From Phytophthora hibernalis (Eukaryota; Oomycota; Peronosporomycetes; Peronosporales; Peronosporaceae), in assembly GCA_012656075.1 (NCBI GenBank), contig JAAKBF010000035.1, positions 558,001 to 622,000 of the forward strand: 64,000 bases of DNA, written 5' to 3'. The stretch's first letter is position 1. Every line of letters starts with the position of its first letter. The position numbers and the translations under genes are program-made. Below the pieces are notes generated by a model, which saw nothing but the letters and a program-made list of their open reading frames with translations, was not told the DNA's origin and searched no databases. Positions 43,996 through 55,852 of this stretch are shown piece after piece.

Positions 43996-44869
43996 GGTCG
44001 TAAAAGGCGGAAGGGAGGATAAACCCCCAAAAGCCTGGTATGGTGATGCTAAATTTGCTTTGTGATTGTCCTATGATATAAGCGTTGATTGTGTCTTGTC
44101 CGCTAACATAATGCGTATGTGTACGTATGTGCGATTAATATTCAGGTGGCAAGGGACGGAAGACGGATGGGAAAGCGAGGAACCCAGGTACAGCGTTTTT
44201 TATATTTATGGTTGCCTTGTGACTTTAGAGTTGCTTTATGGTTTATGGTTGCCCTACGACCTTTCAGCTGCTGTAAGGTCTTATGGTTACCCTATGACCT
44301 TAGAGTTGCTTTTTGATTTGAACAAAAGGGTTACGGTTGTCCTACTACTTTAGAGTTCTTATGGTACCTAGCGTCATTAAAGCTGCTTTTTGGTTGGAAA
44401 ACAACCTTAAAGTCACTTTATAGTTACTTTATTGTTTGACGTATCTGCTAAACTGATCACTAACACTATGGTAAAATGACAATTATGGCACGGTTTCAAA
44501 GCTGCTCCGAAATCGTCGCACAGTTTACCGTTAAAAGCAAAATTCTTCGTACGCAAACTGATCGATGCCAAGAAGAAGAATAGATCTATCCAGTGATATT
44601 TTTGTGGTCTGAGGATACATACAATGTAAAAGTTACGAGGGCCATTATTTAGAGGTGCATTTAAGAGGGTTTATAGCTGGACCAATTAGTGGTACGGTCT
44701 AAATTACCTACTCGTATGCACCTGCCATCAGCCGTTCTTTCGTTACGAGCCTCCATGCGACGTCCACAGTGGAGCACTTTCTTTTTGCCGGCGACAGCAT
44801 CAGGGTGAAGCAGCAGCACACCTCTTCGATGACCGCTTCATGGTGTTTCAGCCACTCCGCTGAACCCGC
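43996..44869. other. Region before the tRNA array, no gene
   Basis: No coding region is supported. It contains the tandem repeat listed next and otherwise AT-rich sequence. From about 44700 the composition rises towards that of the array. Confidence 0.4.
44206..44395. repeat. Degenerate tandem repeat of TTATGGTTGCCC-type units
   Basis: Four or five imperfect units combining TTATGGTTGCCCT and ACTTTAGAGTTGCTTT. A related GGTTGCTTTAGAG sequence appears near 41970, so this may be dispersed material. Confidence 0.55.
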
Positions 44870-45022
44870 CACGGCCGTCTAGCAAATGTTGACGCGAGAG
44901 CGCCAGCACCACTAGACCCACAGCCACAGGCCTGCTCTTGTGGACGTGTGCACGGCCGCACGGCCTCCAAATCGACCCGAAACGAGCAAAAGCGAGCAGC
45001 AGCGACGCAGACAAAGAGAGAT

Positions 45023-45103
45023 CGACAGCTGTGAGACTTGAACTCACGCGGGTTACCCCAATAGATTTCGAGTCTATCGCCTTAACCGCTCGGCCAAGCT
45101 GTC
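45023..45103 (-). tRNA. tRNA-Ser(CGA), copy 1
   Basis: The reverse complement folds as a type II tRNA. The 7-bp acceptor stem is GACAGCT/AGCTGTC with discriminator G (45023). A 3-bp D stem GCC/GGC follows, then the anticodon stem ATAGA/TCTAT with loop CTCGAAA (anticodon CGA, reads UCG). There is a long variable arm with GGG/CCC and a T arm GTGAG/CTCAC with TTCAAGT. No intron, no encoded CCA. G18G19 intact. A and B boxes are present. The nearest T run downstream is TTT, with TTTT about 32 nt from the end. Confidence 0.93.
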
Positions 45104-45446
45104 CTAGCATCGTCGACACACGCCCTACCAGCGTCGCAAACTTGCACGCTCCCTCCTGCACAAATGAAGCCTCGCGCGCCTCTCCTGCGCGCTGCCGCCG
45201 CAGCACTATCGTCCTGGCCCATCGTACCGACACTTCACACGTCCACAGCGCGCATCTGGAAGCCAGGACAGCTCTCGCATGGTCCGTGTCCGCGACGGTC
45301 GTCTAGCGAATGCTGACGTGAGAGCGCCAGCACCACTAGACCCACAGCCACAGGCCTGCTCTTGTGGACGTGTGCACGGCCGCACGGCCTCCAAATCGAC
45401 CCGAAACGAGCAAAAGCGAGCAGCAGCGACGCAGACAAAGAGAGAT

Positions 45447-45527
45447 CGACAGCTGTGAGACTTGAACTCACGCGGGTTACCCCAATAGATTTCGAGTCTA
45501 TCGCCTTAACCGCTCGGCCAAGCTGTC
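45447..45527 (-). tRNA. tRNA-Ser(CGA), copy 2
   Basis: G19 intact; 424 bp after copy 1. Confidence 0.93.
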
Positions 45528-45870
45528 CTAGCATCGTCGACACACGCCCTACCAGCGTCGCAAACTTGCACGCTCCCTCCTGCACAAATGAAGCCTCGCG
45601 CGCCTCTCCTGCGCGCTGCCGCCGCAGCACTATCGTCCTGGCCCATCGTACCGACACTTCACACGTCCACAGCGCGCATCTGGAAGCCAGGACAGCTCTC
45701 GCATGGTCCGTGTCCGCGACGGTCGTCTAGCGAATGCTGACGTGAGAGCGCCAGCACCACTAGACCCACAGCCACAGGCCTGCTCTTGTGGACGTGTGCA
45801 CGGCCGCACGGCCTCCAAATCGACCCGAAACGAGCAAAAGCGAGCAGCAGCGACGCAGACAAAGAGAGAT

Positions 45871-45951
45871 CGACAGCTGTGAGACTTGAACTCACGCGGG
45901 TTACCCCAATAGATTTCGAGTCTATCGCCTTAACCGCTCGGCCAAGCTGTC
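45871..45951 (-). tRNA. tRNA-Ser(CGA), copy 3
   Basis: G19 intact; spacing 424. Confidence 0.93.
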
Positions 45952-46294
45952 CTAGCATCGTCGACACACGCCCTACCAGCGTCGCAAACTTGCACGCTCC
46001 CTCCTGCACAAATGAAGCCTCGCGCGCCTCTCCTGCGCGCTGCCGCCGCAGCACTATCGTCCTGGCCCATCGTACCGACACTTCACACGTCCACAGCGCG
46101 CATCTGGAAGCCAGGACAGCTCTCGCATGGTCCGTGTCCGCGACGGTCGTCTAGCGAATGCTGACGTGAGAGCGCCAGCACCACTAGACCCACAGCCACA
46201 GGCCTGCTCTTGTGGACGTGTGCACGGCCGCACGGCCTCCAAATCGACCCGAAACGAGCAAAAGCGAGCAGCAGCGACGCAGACAAAGAGAGAT

Positions 46295-46375
46295 CGACAG
46301 CTGTGAGACTTGAACTCACGCGGGTTACCCCAATAGATTTCGAGTCTATCGCCTTAACCGCTCGGCCAAGCTGTC
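46295..46375 (-). tRNA. tRNA-Ser(CGA), copy 4
   Basis: G19 intact; spacing 424. Confidence 0.93.
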
Positions 46376-46604
46376 CTAGCATCGTCGACACACGCCCTAC
46401 CAGCGTCGCAAACTTGCACGCTCCCTCCTGCACAAATGAAGCCTCGCGCGCCTCTCCTGCGCGCTGCCGCCGCAGCACTATCGTCCTGGCCCATCGTACC
46501 GACACTTCACACGTCCACAGCGCGCATCTGGAAGCCAGGACAGCTCTCGCAAATCGACCCGAAACGAGCAAAAGCGAGCAGCAGCGACGCAGACAAAGAG
46601 AGAT

Positions 46605-46685
46605 CGACAGCTGTGAGACTTGAACTCACGCGGGTTACCCCAATAGATTTCGAGTCTATCGCCTTAATCGCTCGGCCAAGCTGTC
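46605..46685 (-). tRNA. tRNA-Ser(CGA), copy 5
   Basis: First copy with G19 to A in the D loop; spacing 310. Confidence 0.85.
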
Positions 46686-47028
46686 CTAGCATCGTCGACA
46701 CACGCCCTACCAGCGTCGCAAACTTGCACGCTCCCTCCTGCACAAATGAAGCCTCGCGCGCCTCTCCTGCGCGCTGCCGCCGCAGCACTATCGTCCTGGC
46801 CCATCGTACCGACACTTCACACGTCCACAGCGCGCATCTGGAAGCCAGGACAGCTCTCGCATGGTCCGTGTCCGCGACGGTCGTCTAGCGAATGCTGACG
46901 TGAGAGCGCCAGCACCACTAGACCCACAGCCACAGGCCTGCTCTTGTGGACGTGTGCACGGCCGCACGGCCTCCAAATCGACCCGAAACGAGCAAAAGCG
47001 AGCAGCAGCGACGCAGACAAAGAGAGAT

Positions 47029-47109
47029 CGACAGCTGTGAGACTTGAACTCACGCGGGTTACCCCAATAGATTTCGAGTCTATCGCCTTAACCGCTCGGC
47101 CAAGCTGTC
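47029..47109 (-). tRNA. tRNA-Ser(CGA), copy 6
   Basis: G19 intact; spacing 424. Confidence 0.93.
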
Positions 47110-47458
47110 CTAGCATCGTCGACACACGCCCTACCAGCGTCGCAAACTTGCACGCTCCCTCCTGCACAAATGAAGCCTCGCGCGCCTCTCCTGCGCGCTG
47201 CCGCCGCAGCACTATCGTCCTGGCCCATCGTGCCGACACTTCACACGTCCACAGCGCGCATCTGGAAGCCAGGACAGCTCTCGCATGGTCCGTGTCCGCG
47301 ACGGTCGTCTAGCGAATGCTGACGTGAGAGCGCCAGCACCACTAGACCCACAGCCACAGGCCTGCTCTTGTGGACGTGTGGACGTGCACGGCCGCACGGC
47401 CTCCAAATCGACCCGAAACGAGCAAAAGCGAGCAGCAGCGATGCAGACAAAGAGAGAT

Positions 47459-47539
47459 CGACAGCTGTGAGACTTGAACTCACGCGGGTTACCCCAATAG
47501 ATTTCGAGTCTATCGCCTTAATCGCTCGGCCAAGCTGTC
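47459..47539 (-). tRNA. tRNA-Ser(CGA), copy 7
   Basis: G19A; spacing 430 because GTGGAC is duplicated in the spacer. Confidence 0.85.
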
Positions 47540-47883
47540 CTAGCATCGTCGACACACGCCCTACCAGCGTCGCAAACTTGCACGCTCCCTCCTGCACAAA
47601 TGAAGCCTCGCGCGCCTCTCCTGCGCGCTGCCGCCGCAGCACTATCGTCCTGGCCCATCGTACCGACACTTCACACGTCCACAGCGCGCATCTGGAAGCC
47701 AGGACAGCTCTCGCATGGTCCGTGTCCGCGACGGTCGTCTAGCGAATGCTGACGTGAGAGCGCCAGCACCACTAGACCCACAGCCACAGGCCTGCTCTTG
47801 TGGACGTGTGCACGGCCGCACGGCCTCCAAATCGACCCGAAACGAGCAAAAGCGAGCAGCAGCGACGCAGACAAAAGAGAGAT

Positions 47884-47964
47884 CGACAGCTGTGAGACTT
47901 GAACTCACGCGGGTTACCCCAACAGATTTCGAGTCTATCGCCTTAACCGCTCGGCCAAGCTGTC
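47884..47964 (-). tRNA. tRNA-Ser(CGA), copy 8
   Basis: G19 intact. One private change in the anticodon stem turns a T-A pair (28-42) into T-G. The downstream run is TTTT; spacing 425. Confidence 0.9.
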
Positions 47965-48307
47965 CTAGCATCGTCGACACACGCCCTACCAGCGTCGCAA
48001 ACTTGCACGCTCCCTCCTGCACAAATGAAGCCTCGCGCGCCTCTCCTGCGCGCTGCCGCCGCAGCACTATCGTCCTGGCCCATCGTACCGACACTTCACA
48101 CGTCCACAGCGCGCATCTGGAAGCCAGGACAGCTCTCGCATGGTCCGTGTCCGCGACGGTCGTCTAGCGAATGCTGACGTGAGAGCGCCAGCACCACTAG
48201 ACCCACAGCCACAGGCCTGCTCTTGTGGACGTGTGCACGGCCGCACGGCCTCCAAATCGACCCGAAACGAGCAAAAGCGAGCAGCAGCGACGCAGACAAA
48301 GAGAGAT

Positions 48308-48388
48308 CGACAGCTGTGAGACTTGAACTCACGCGGGTTACCCCAATAGATTTCGAGTCTATCGCCTTAATCGCTCGGCCAAGCTGTC
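48308..48388 (-). tRNA. tRNA-Ser(CGA), copy 9
   Basis: G19A; spacing 424. Confidence 0.85.
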
Positions 48389-48732
48389 CTAGCATCGTCG
48401 ACACACGCCCTACCAGCGTCGCAAACTTGCACGCTCCCTCCTGCACAAATGAAGCCTCGCGCGCCTCTCCTGCGCGCTGCCGCCGCAGCACTATCGTCCT
48501 GGCCCATCGTACCGACACTTCACACGTCCACAGCGCGCATCTGGAAGCCAGGACAGCTCTCGCATGGTCCGTGTCCGCGACGGTCGTCTAGCGAATGCTG
48601 ACGTGAGAGCGCCAGCACCACTAGACCCACAGCCACAGGCCTGCTCTTGTGGACGTGTGCACGGCCGCACGGCCTCCAAATCGACCCGAAACGAGCAAAA
48701 GCGAGCAGCAGCGACGCAGACAAAAGAGAGAT

Positions 48733-48813
48733 CGACAGCTGTGAGACTTGAACTCACGCGGGTTACCCCAATAGATTTCGAGTCTATCGCCTTAATCGCT
48801 CGGCCAAGCTGTC
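48733..48813 (-). tRNA. tRNA-Ser(CGA), copy 10
   Basis: G19A; TTTT downstream; spacing 425. Confidence 0.85.
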
Positions 48814-49042
48814 CTAGCATCGTCGACACACGCCCTACCAGCGTCGCAAACTTGCACGCTCCCTCCTGCACAAATGAAGCCTCGCGCGCCTCTCCTGCGC
48901 GCTGCCGCCGCAGCACTATCGTCCTGGTCCATCGTACCGACACTTCACACGTCCACAGCGCGCATCTGGAAGCCAGGACAGCTCTCGCAAATCGACCCGA
49001 AACGAGCAAAAGCGAGCAGCAGCGACGCAGACAAAGAGAGAT

Positions 49043-49123
49043 CGACAGCTGTGAGACTTGAACTCACGCGGGTTACCCCAATAGATTTCGAGTCTATCGC
49101 CTTAACCGCTCGGCCAAGCTGTC
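49043..49123 (-). tRNA. tRNA-Ser(CGA), copy 11
   Basis: G19 intact; spacing 310; the spacer before it has GGTCC instead of GGCCC. Confidence 0.93.
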
Positions 49124-49352
49124 CTAGCATCGTCGACACACGCCCTACCAGCGTCGCAAACTTGCACGCTCCCTCCTGCACAAATGAAGCCTCGCGCGCC
49201 TCTCCTGCGCGCTGCCGCCGCAGCACTATCGTCCTGGCCCATCGTACCGACACTTCACACGTCCACAGCGCGCATCTGGAAGCCAGGACAGCTCTCGCAA
49301 ATCGACCCGAAACGAGCAAAAGCGAGCAGCAGCGACGCAGACAAAGAGAGAT

Positions 49353-49433
49353 CGACAGCTGTGAGACTTGAACTCACGCGGGTTACCCCAATAGATTTCG
49401 AGTCTATCGCCTTAATCGCTCGGCCAAGCTGTC
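49353..49433 (-). tRNA. tRNA-Ser(CGA), copy 12
   Basis: G19A; spacing 310. Confidence 0.85.
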
Positions 49434-49662
49434 CTAGCATCGTCGACACACGCCCTACCAGCGTCGCAAACTTGCACGCTCCCTCCTGCACAAATGAAGC
49501 CTCGCGCGCCTCTCCTGCGCGCTGCCGCCGCAGCACTATCGTCCTGGTCCATCGTACCGACACTTCACACGTCCACAGCGCGCATCTGGAAGCCAGGACA
49601 GCTCTCGCAAATCGACCCGAAACGAGCAAAAGCGAGCAGCAGCGACGCAGACAAAGAGAGAT

Positions 49663-49743
49663 CGACAGCTGTGAGACTTGAACTCACGCGGGTTACCCCA
49701 ATAGATTTCGAGTCTATCGCCTTAACCGCTCGGCCAAGCTGTC
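49663..49743 (-). tRNA. tRNA-Ser(CGA), copy 13
   Basis: G19 intact; spacing 310; the GGTCC spacer variant recurs before it. Confidence 0.93.
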
Positions 49744-50086
49744 CTAGCATCGTCGACACACGCCCTACCAGCGTCGCAAACTTGCACGCTCCCTCCTGCA
49801 CAAATGAAGCCTCGCGCGCCTCTCCTGCGCGCTGCCGCCGCAGCACTATCGTCCTGGCCCATCGTACCGACACTTCACACGTCCACAGCGCGCATCTGGA
49901 AGCCAGGACAGCTCTCGCATGGTCCGTGTCCGCGACGGTCGTCTAGCGAATGCTGACGTGAGAGCGCCAGCACCACTAGACCCACAGCCACAGGCCTGCT
50001 CTTGTGGACGTGTGCACGGCCGCACGGCCTCCAAATCGACCCGAAACGAGCAAAAGCGAGCAGCAGCGACGCAGACAAAGAGAGAT

Positions 50087-50167
50087 CGACAGCTGTGAGA
50101 CTTGAACTCACGCGGGTTACCCCAATAGATTTCGAGTCTATCGCCTTAATCGCTCGGCCAAGCTGTC
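50087..50167 (-). tRNA. tRNA-Ser(CGA), copy 14
   Basis: G19A; spacing 424. Confidence 0.85.
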
Positions 50168-50396
50168 CTAGCATCGTCGACACACGCCCTACCAGCGTCG
50201 CAAACTTGCACGCTCCCTCCTGCACAAATGAAGCCTCGCGCGCCTCTCCTGCGCGCTGCCGCCGCAGCACTATCGTCCTGGCCCATCGTACCGACACTTC
50301 ACACGTCCACAGCGCGCATCTGGAAGCCAGGACAGCTCTCGCAAATCGACCCGAAACGAGCAAAAGCGAGCAGCAGCGACGCAGACAAAGAGAGAT

Positions 50397-50477
50397 CGAC
50401 AGCTGTGAGACTTGAACTCACGCGGGTTACCCCAATAGATTTCGAGTCTATCGCCTTAACCGCTCGGCCAAGCTGTC
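50397..50477 (-). tRNA. tRNA-Ser(CGA), copy 15
   Basis: G19 intact; spacing 310. Confidence 0.93.
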
Positions 50478-50706
50478 CTAGCATCGTCGACACACGCCCT
50501 ACCAGCGTCGCAAACTTGCACGCTCCCTCCTGCACAAATGAAGCCTCGCGCGCCTCTCCTGCGCGCTGCCGCCGCAGCACTATCGTCCTGGCCCATCGTA
50601 CCGACACTTCACACGTCCACAGCGCGCATCTGGAAGCCAGGACAGCTCTCGCAAATCGACCCGAAACGAGCAAAAGCAAGCAGCAGCGACGCAGACAAAG
50701 AGAGAT

Positions 50707-50787
50707 CGACAGCTGTGAGACTTGAACTCACGCGGGTTACCCCAATAGATTTCGAGTCTATCGCCTTAATCGCTCGGCCAAGCTGTC
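50707..50787 (-). tRNA. tRNA-Ser(CGA), copy 16
   Basis: G19A; spacing 310. Confidence 0.85.
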
Positions 50788-51017
50788 CTAGCATCGTCGA
50801 CACACGCCCTACCAGCGTCGCAAACTTGCACGCTCCCTCCTGCACAAATGAAGCCTCGCGCGCCTCTCCTGCGCGCTGCCGCCGCAGCACTATCGTCCTG
50901 GCCCATCGTACCGACACTTCACACGTCCACAGCGCGCATCTGGAAGCCAGGACAGCTCTCGCAAATCGACCCGAAACGAGCAAAAGCGAGCAGCAGCGAC
51001 GCAGACAAAAGAGAGAT

Positions 51018-51098
51018 CGACAGCTGTGAGACTTGAACTCACGCGGGTTACCCCAATAGATTTCGAGTCTATCGCCTTAATCGCTCGGCCAAGCTGTC
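51018..51098 (-). tRNA. tRNA-Ser(CGA), copy 17
   Basis: G19A; TTTT downstream; spacing 311. Confidence 0.85.
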
Positions 51099-51441
51099 CT
51101 AGCATCGTCGACACACGCCCTACCAGCGTCGCAAACTTGCACGCTCCCTCCTGCACAAATGAAGCCTCGCGCGCCTCTCCTGCGCGCTGCCGCCGCAGCA
51201 CTATCGTCCTGGCCCATCGTACCGACACTTCACACGTCCACAGCGCGCATCTGGAAGCCAGGACAGCTCTCGCATGGTCCGTGTCCGCGACGGTCGTCTA
51301 GCGAATGCTGACGTGAGAGCGCCAGCACCACTAGACCCACAGCCACAGGCCTGCTCTTGTGGACGTGTGCACGGCCGCACGGCCTCCAAATCGACCCGAA
51401 ACGAGCAAAAGCGAGCAGCAGCGACGCAGACAAAGAGAGAT

Positions 51442-51522
51442 CGACAGCTGTGAGACTTGAACTCACGCGGGTTACCCCAATAGATTTCGAGTCTATCGCC
51501 TTAATCGCTCGGCCAAGCTGTC
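51442..51522 (-). tRNA. tRNA-Ser(CGA), copy 18
   Basis: G19A; spacing 424; start of a run of G19A copies. Confidence 0.85.
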
Positions 51523-51865
51523 CTAGCATCGTCGACACACGCCCTACCAGCGTCGCAAACTTGCACGCTCCCTCCTGCACAAATGAAGCCTCGCGCGCCT
51601 CTCCTGCGCGCTGCCGCCGCAGCACTATCGTCCTGGCCCATCGTACCGACACTTCACACGTCCACAGCGCGCATCTGGAAGCCAGGACAGCTCTCGCATG
51701 GTCCGTGTCCGCGACGGTCGTCTAGCGAATGCTGACGTGAGAGCGCCAGCACCACTAGACCCACAGCCACAGGCCTGCTCTTGTGGACGTGTGCACGGCC
51801 GCACGGCCTCCAAATCGACCCGAAACGAGCAAAAGCGAGCAGCAGCGACGCAGACAAAGAGAGAT

Positions 51866-51946
51866 CGACAGCTGTGAGACTTGAACTCACGCGGGTTACC
51901 CCAATAGATTTCGAGTCTATCGCCTTAATCGCTCGGCCAAGCTGTC
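51866..51946 (-). tRNA. tRNA-Ser(CGA), copy 19
   Basis: G19A; spacing 424. Confidence 0.85.
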
Positions 51947-52289
51947 CTAGCATCGTCGACACACGCCCTACCAGCGTCGCAAACTTGCACGCTCCCTCCT
52001 GCACAAATGAAGCCTCGCGCGCCTCTCCTGCGCGCTGCCGCCGCAGCACTATCGTCCTGGCCCATCGTACCGACACTTCACACGTCCACAGCGCGCATCT
52101 GGAAGCCAGGACAGCTCTCGCATGGTCCGTGTCCGCGACGGTCGTCTAGCGAATGCTGACGTGAGAGCGCCAGCACCACTAGACCCACAGCCACAGGCCT
52201 GCTCTTGTGGACGTGTGCACGGCCGCACGGCCTCCAAATCGACCCGAAACGAGCAAAAGCGAGCAGCAGCGACGCAGACAAAGAGAGAT

Positions 52290-52370
52290 CGACAGCTGTG
52301 AGACTTGAACTCACGCGGGTTACCCCAATAGATTTCGAGTCTATCGCCTTAATCGCTCGGCCAAGCTGTC
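52290..52370 (-). tRNA. tRNA-Ser(CGA), copy 20
   Basis: G19A; spacing 424. Confidence 0.85.
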
Positions 52371-52713
52371 CTAGCATCGTCGACACACGCCCTACCAGCG
52401 TCGCAAACTTGCACGCTCCCTCCTGCACAAATGAAGCCTCGCGCGCCTCTCCTGCGCGCTGCCGCCGCAGCACTATCGTCCTGGCCCATCGTACCGACAC
52501 TTCACACGTCCACAGCGCGCATCTGGAAGCCAGGACAGCTCTCGCATGGTCCGTGTCCGCGACGGTCGTCTAGCGAATGCTGACGTGAGAGCGCCAGCAC
52601 CACTAGACCCACAGCCACAGGCCTGCTCTTGTGGACGTGTGCACGGCCGCACGGCCTCCAAATCGACCCGAAACGAGCAAAAGCGAGCAGCAGCGACGCA
52701 GACAAAGAGAGAT

Positions 52714-52794
52714 CGACAGCTGTGAGACTTGAACTCACGCGGGTTACCCCAATAGATTTCGAGTCTATCGCCTTAATCGCTCGGCCAAGCTGTC
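52714..52794 (-). tRNA. tRNA-Ser(CGA), copy 21
   Basis: G19A; spacing 424. Confidence 0.85.
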
Positions 52795-53137
52795 CTAGCA
52801 TCGTCGACACACGCCCTACCAGCGTCGCAAACTTGCACGCTCCCTCCTGCACAAATGAAGCCTCGCGCGCCTCTCCTGCGCGCTGCCGCCGCAGCACTAT
52901 CGTCCTGGCCCATCGTACCGACACTTCACACGTCCACAGCGCGCATCTGGAAGCCAGGACAGCTCTCGCATGGTCCGTGTCCGCGACGGTCGTCTAGCGA
53001 ATGCTGACGTGAGAGCGCCAGCACCACTAGACCCACAGCCACAGGCCTGCTCTTGTGGACGTGTGCACGGCCGCACGGCCTCCAAATCGACCCGAAACGA
53101 GCAAAAGCGAGCAGCAGCGACGCAGACAAAGAGAGAT

Positions 53138-53218
53138 CGACAGCTGTGAGACTTGAACTCACGCGGGTTACCCCAATAGATTTCGAGTCTATCGCCTTAA
53201 TCGCTCGGCCAAGCTGTC
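53138..53218 (-). tRNA. tRNA-Ser(CGA), copy 22
   Basis: G19A; spacing 424. Confidence 0.85.
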
Positions 53219-53561
53219 CTAGCATCGTCGACACACGCCCTACCAGCGTCGCAAACTTGCACGCTCCCTCCTGCACAAATGAAGCCTCGCGCGCCTCTCC
53301 TGCGCGCTGCCGCCGCAGCACTATCGTCCTGGCCCATCGTACCGACACTTCACACGTCCACAGCGCGCATCTGGAAGCCAGGACAGCTCTCGCATGGTCC
53401 GTGTCCGCGACGGTCGTCTAGCGAATGCTGACGTGAGAGCGCCAGCACCACTAGACCCACAGCCACAGGCCTGCTCTTGTGGACGTGTGCACGGCCGCAC
53501 GGCCTCCAAATCGACCCGAAACGAGCAAAAGCGAGCAGCAGCGACGCAGACAAAGAGAGAT

Positions 53562-53642
53562 CGACAGCTGTGAGACTTGAACTCACGCGGGTTACCCCAA
53601 TAGATTTCGAGTCTATCGCCTTAATCGCTCGGCCAAGCTGTC
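53562..53642 (-). tRNA. tRNA-Ser(CGA), copy 23
   Basis: G19A; spacing 424. Confidence 0.85.
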
Positions 53643-53985
53643 CTAGCATCGTCGACACACGCCCTACCAGCGTCGCAAACTTGCACGCTCCCTCCTGCAC
53701 AAATGAAGCCTCGCGCGCCTCTCCTGCGCGCTGCCGCCGCAGCACTATCGTCCTGGCCCATCGTACCGACACTTCACACGTCCACAGCGCGCATCTGGAA
53801 GCCAGGACAGCTCTCGCATGGTCCGTGTCCGCGACGGTCGTCTAGCGAATGCTGACGTGAGAGCGCCAGCACCACTAGACCCACAGCCACAGGCCTGCTC
53901 TTGTGGACGTGTGCACGGCCGCACGGCCTCCAAATCGACCCGAAACGAGCAAAAGCGAGCAGCAGCGACGCAGACAAAGAGAGAT

Positions 53986-54066
53986 CGACAGCTGTGAGAC
54001 TTGAACTCACGCGGGTTACCCCAATAGATTTCGAGTCTATCGCCTTAATCGCTCGGCCAAGCTGTC
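53986..54066 (-). tRNA. tRNA-Ser(CGA), copy 24
   Basis: G19A; spacing 424. Confidence 0.85.
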
Positions 54067-54295
54067 CTAGCATCGTCGACACACGCCCTACCAGCGTCGC
54101 AAACTTGCACGCTCCCTCCTGCACAAATGAAGCCTCGCGCGCCTCTCCTGCGCGCTGCCGCCGCAGCACTATCGTCCTGGCCCATCGTACCGACACTTCA
54201 CACGTCCACAGCGCGCATCTGGAAGCCAGGACAGCTCTCGCAAATCGACCCGAAACGAGCAAAAGCGAGCAGCAGCGACGCAGACAAAGAGAGAT

Positions 54296-54376
54296 CGACA
54301 GCTGTGAGACTTGAACTCACGCGGGTTACCCCAATAGATTTCGAGTCTATCGCCTTAATCGCTCGGCCAAGCTGTC
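54296..54376 (-). tRNA. tRNA-Ser(CGA), copy 25
   Basis: G19A; spacing 310. Confidence 0.85.
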
Positions 54377-54719
54377 CTAGCATCGTCGACACACGCCCTA
54401 CCAGCGTCGCAAACTTGCACGCTCCCTCCTGCACAAATGAAGCCTCGCGCGCCTCTCCTGCGCGCTGCCGCCGCAGCACTATCGTCCTGGCCCATCGTAC
54501 CGACACTTCACACGTCCACAGCGCGCATCTGGAAGCCAGGACAGCTCTCGCATGGTCCGTGTCCGCGACGGTCGTCTAGCGAATGCTGACGTGAGAGCGC
54601 CAGCACCACTAGACCCACAGCCACAGGCCTGCTCTTGTGGACGTGTGCACGGCCGCACGGCCTCCAAATCGACCCGAAACGAGCAAAAGCGAGCAGCAGC
54701 GACGCAGACAAAGAGAGAT

Positions 54720-54800
54720 CGACAGCTGTGAGACTTGAACTCACGCGGGTTACCCCAATAGATTTCGAGTCTATCGCCTTAATCGCTCGGCCAAGCTGTC
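54720..54800 (-). tRNA. tRNA-Ser(CGA), copy 26
   Basis: G19A; spacing 424. Confidence 0.85.
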
Positions 54801-55029
54801 CTAGCATCGTCGACACACGCCCTACCAGCGTCGCAAACTTGCACGCTCCCTCCTGCACAAATGAAGCCTCGCGCGCCTCTCCTGCGCGCTGCCGCCGCAG
54901 CACTATCGTCCTGGCCCATCGTACCGACACTTCACACGTCCACAGCGCGCATCTGGAAGCCAGGACAGCTCTCGCAAATCGACCCGAAACGAGCAAAAGC
55001 GAGCAGCAGCGACGCAGACAAAGAGAGAT

Positions 55030-55110
55030 CGACAGCTGTGAGACTTGAACTCACGCGGGTTACCCCAATAGATTTCGAGTCTATCGCCTTAATCGCTCGG
55101 CCAAGCTGTC
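55030..55110 (-). tRNA. tRNA-Ser(CGA), copy 27
   Basis: G19A; spacing 310. Confidence 0.85.
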
Positions 55111-55453
55111 CTAGCATCGTCGACACACGCCCTACCAGCGTCGCAAACTTGCACGCTCCCTCCTGCACAAATGAAGCCTCGCGCGCCTCTCCTGCGCGCT
55201 GCCGCCGCAGCACTATCGTCCTGGCCCATCGTACCGACACTTCACACGTCCACAGCGCGCATCTGGAAGCCAGGACAGCTCTCGCATGGTCCGTGTCCGC
55301 GACGGTCGTCTAGCGAATGCTGACGTGAGAGCGCCAGCACCACTAGACCCACAGCCACAGGCCTGCTCTTGTGGACGTGTGCACGGCCGCACGGCCTCCA
55401 AATCGACCCGAAACGAGCAAAAGCGAGCAGCAGCGACGCAGACAAAGAGAGAT

Positions 55454-55534
55454 CGACAGCTGTGAGACTTGAACTCACGCGGGTTACCCCAATAGATTTC
55501 GAGTCTATCGCCTTAATCGCTCGGCCAAGCTGTC
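55454..55534 (-). tRNA. tRNA-Ser(CGA), copy 28
   Basis: G19A; spacing 424. Confidence 0.85.
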
Positions 55535-55771
55535 CTAGCATCGTCGACACACGCCCTACCAGCGTCGCAAACTTGCACGCTCCCTCCTGCACAAATGAAG
55601 CCTCGCGCGCCTCTCCTGCGCGCTGCCGCCGCAGCACTATCGTCCTGGCCCATCGTACCGACACTTCACACGTCCACAGCGCGCATCTGGAAGCCAGGAC
55701 AGCTCTCGCAAATCTGACCGCGCAAACGAGCAAAAGACCCGAGCAGCAGCGCACGCAGACAAAAGAGAGAT

Positions 55772-55852
55772 CGACAGCTGTGAGACTTGAACTCACGCGG
55801 GTTACCCCAATAGATTTCGAGTCTATCGCCTTAATCGCTCGGCCAAGCTGTC
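55772..55852 (-). tRNA. tRNA-Ser(CGA), copy 29
   Basis: G19A; TTTT downstream; spacing 318, and the spacer at 55710-55765 has several small insertions not seen elsewhere. Confidence 0.85.
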
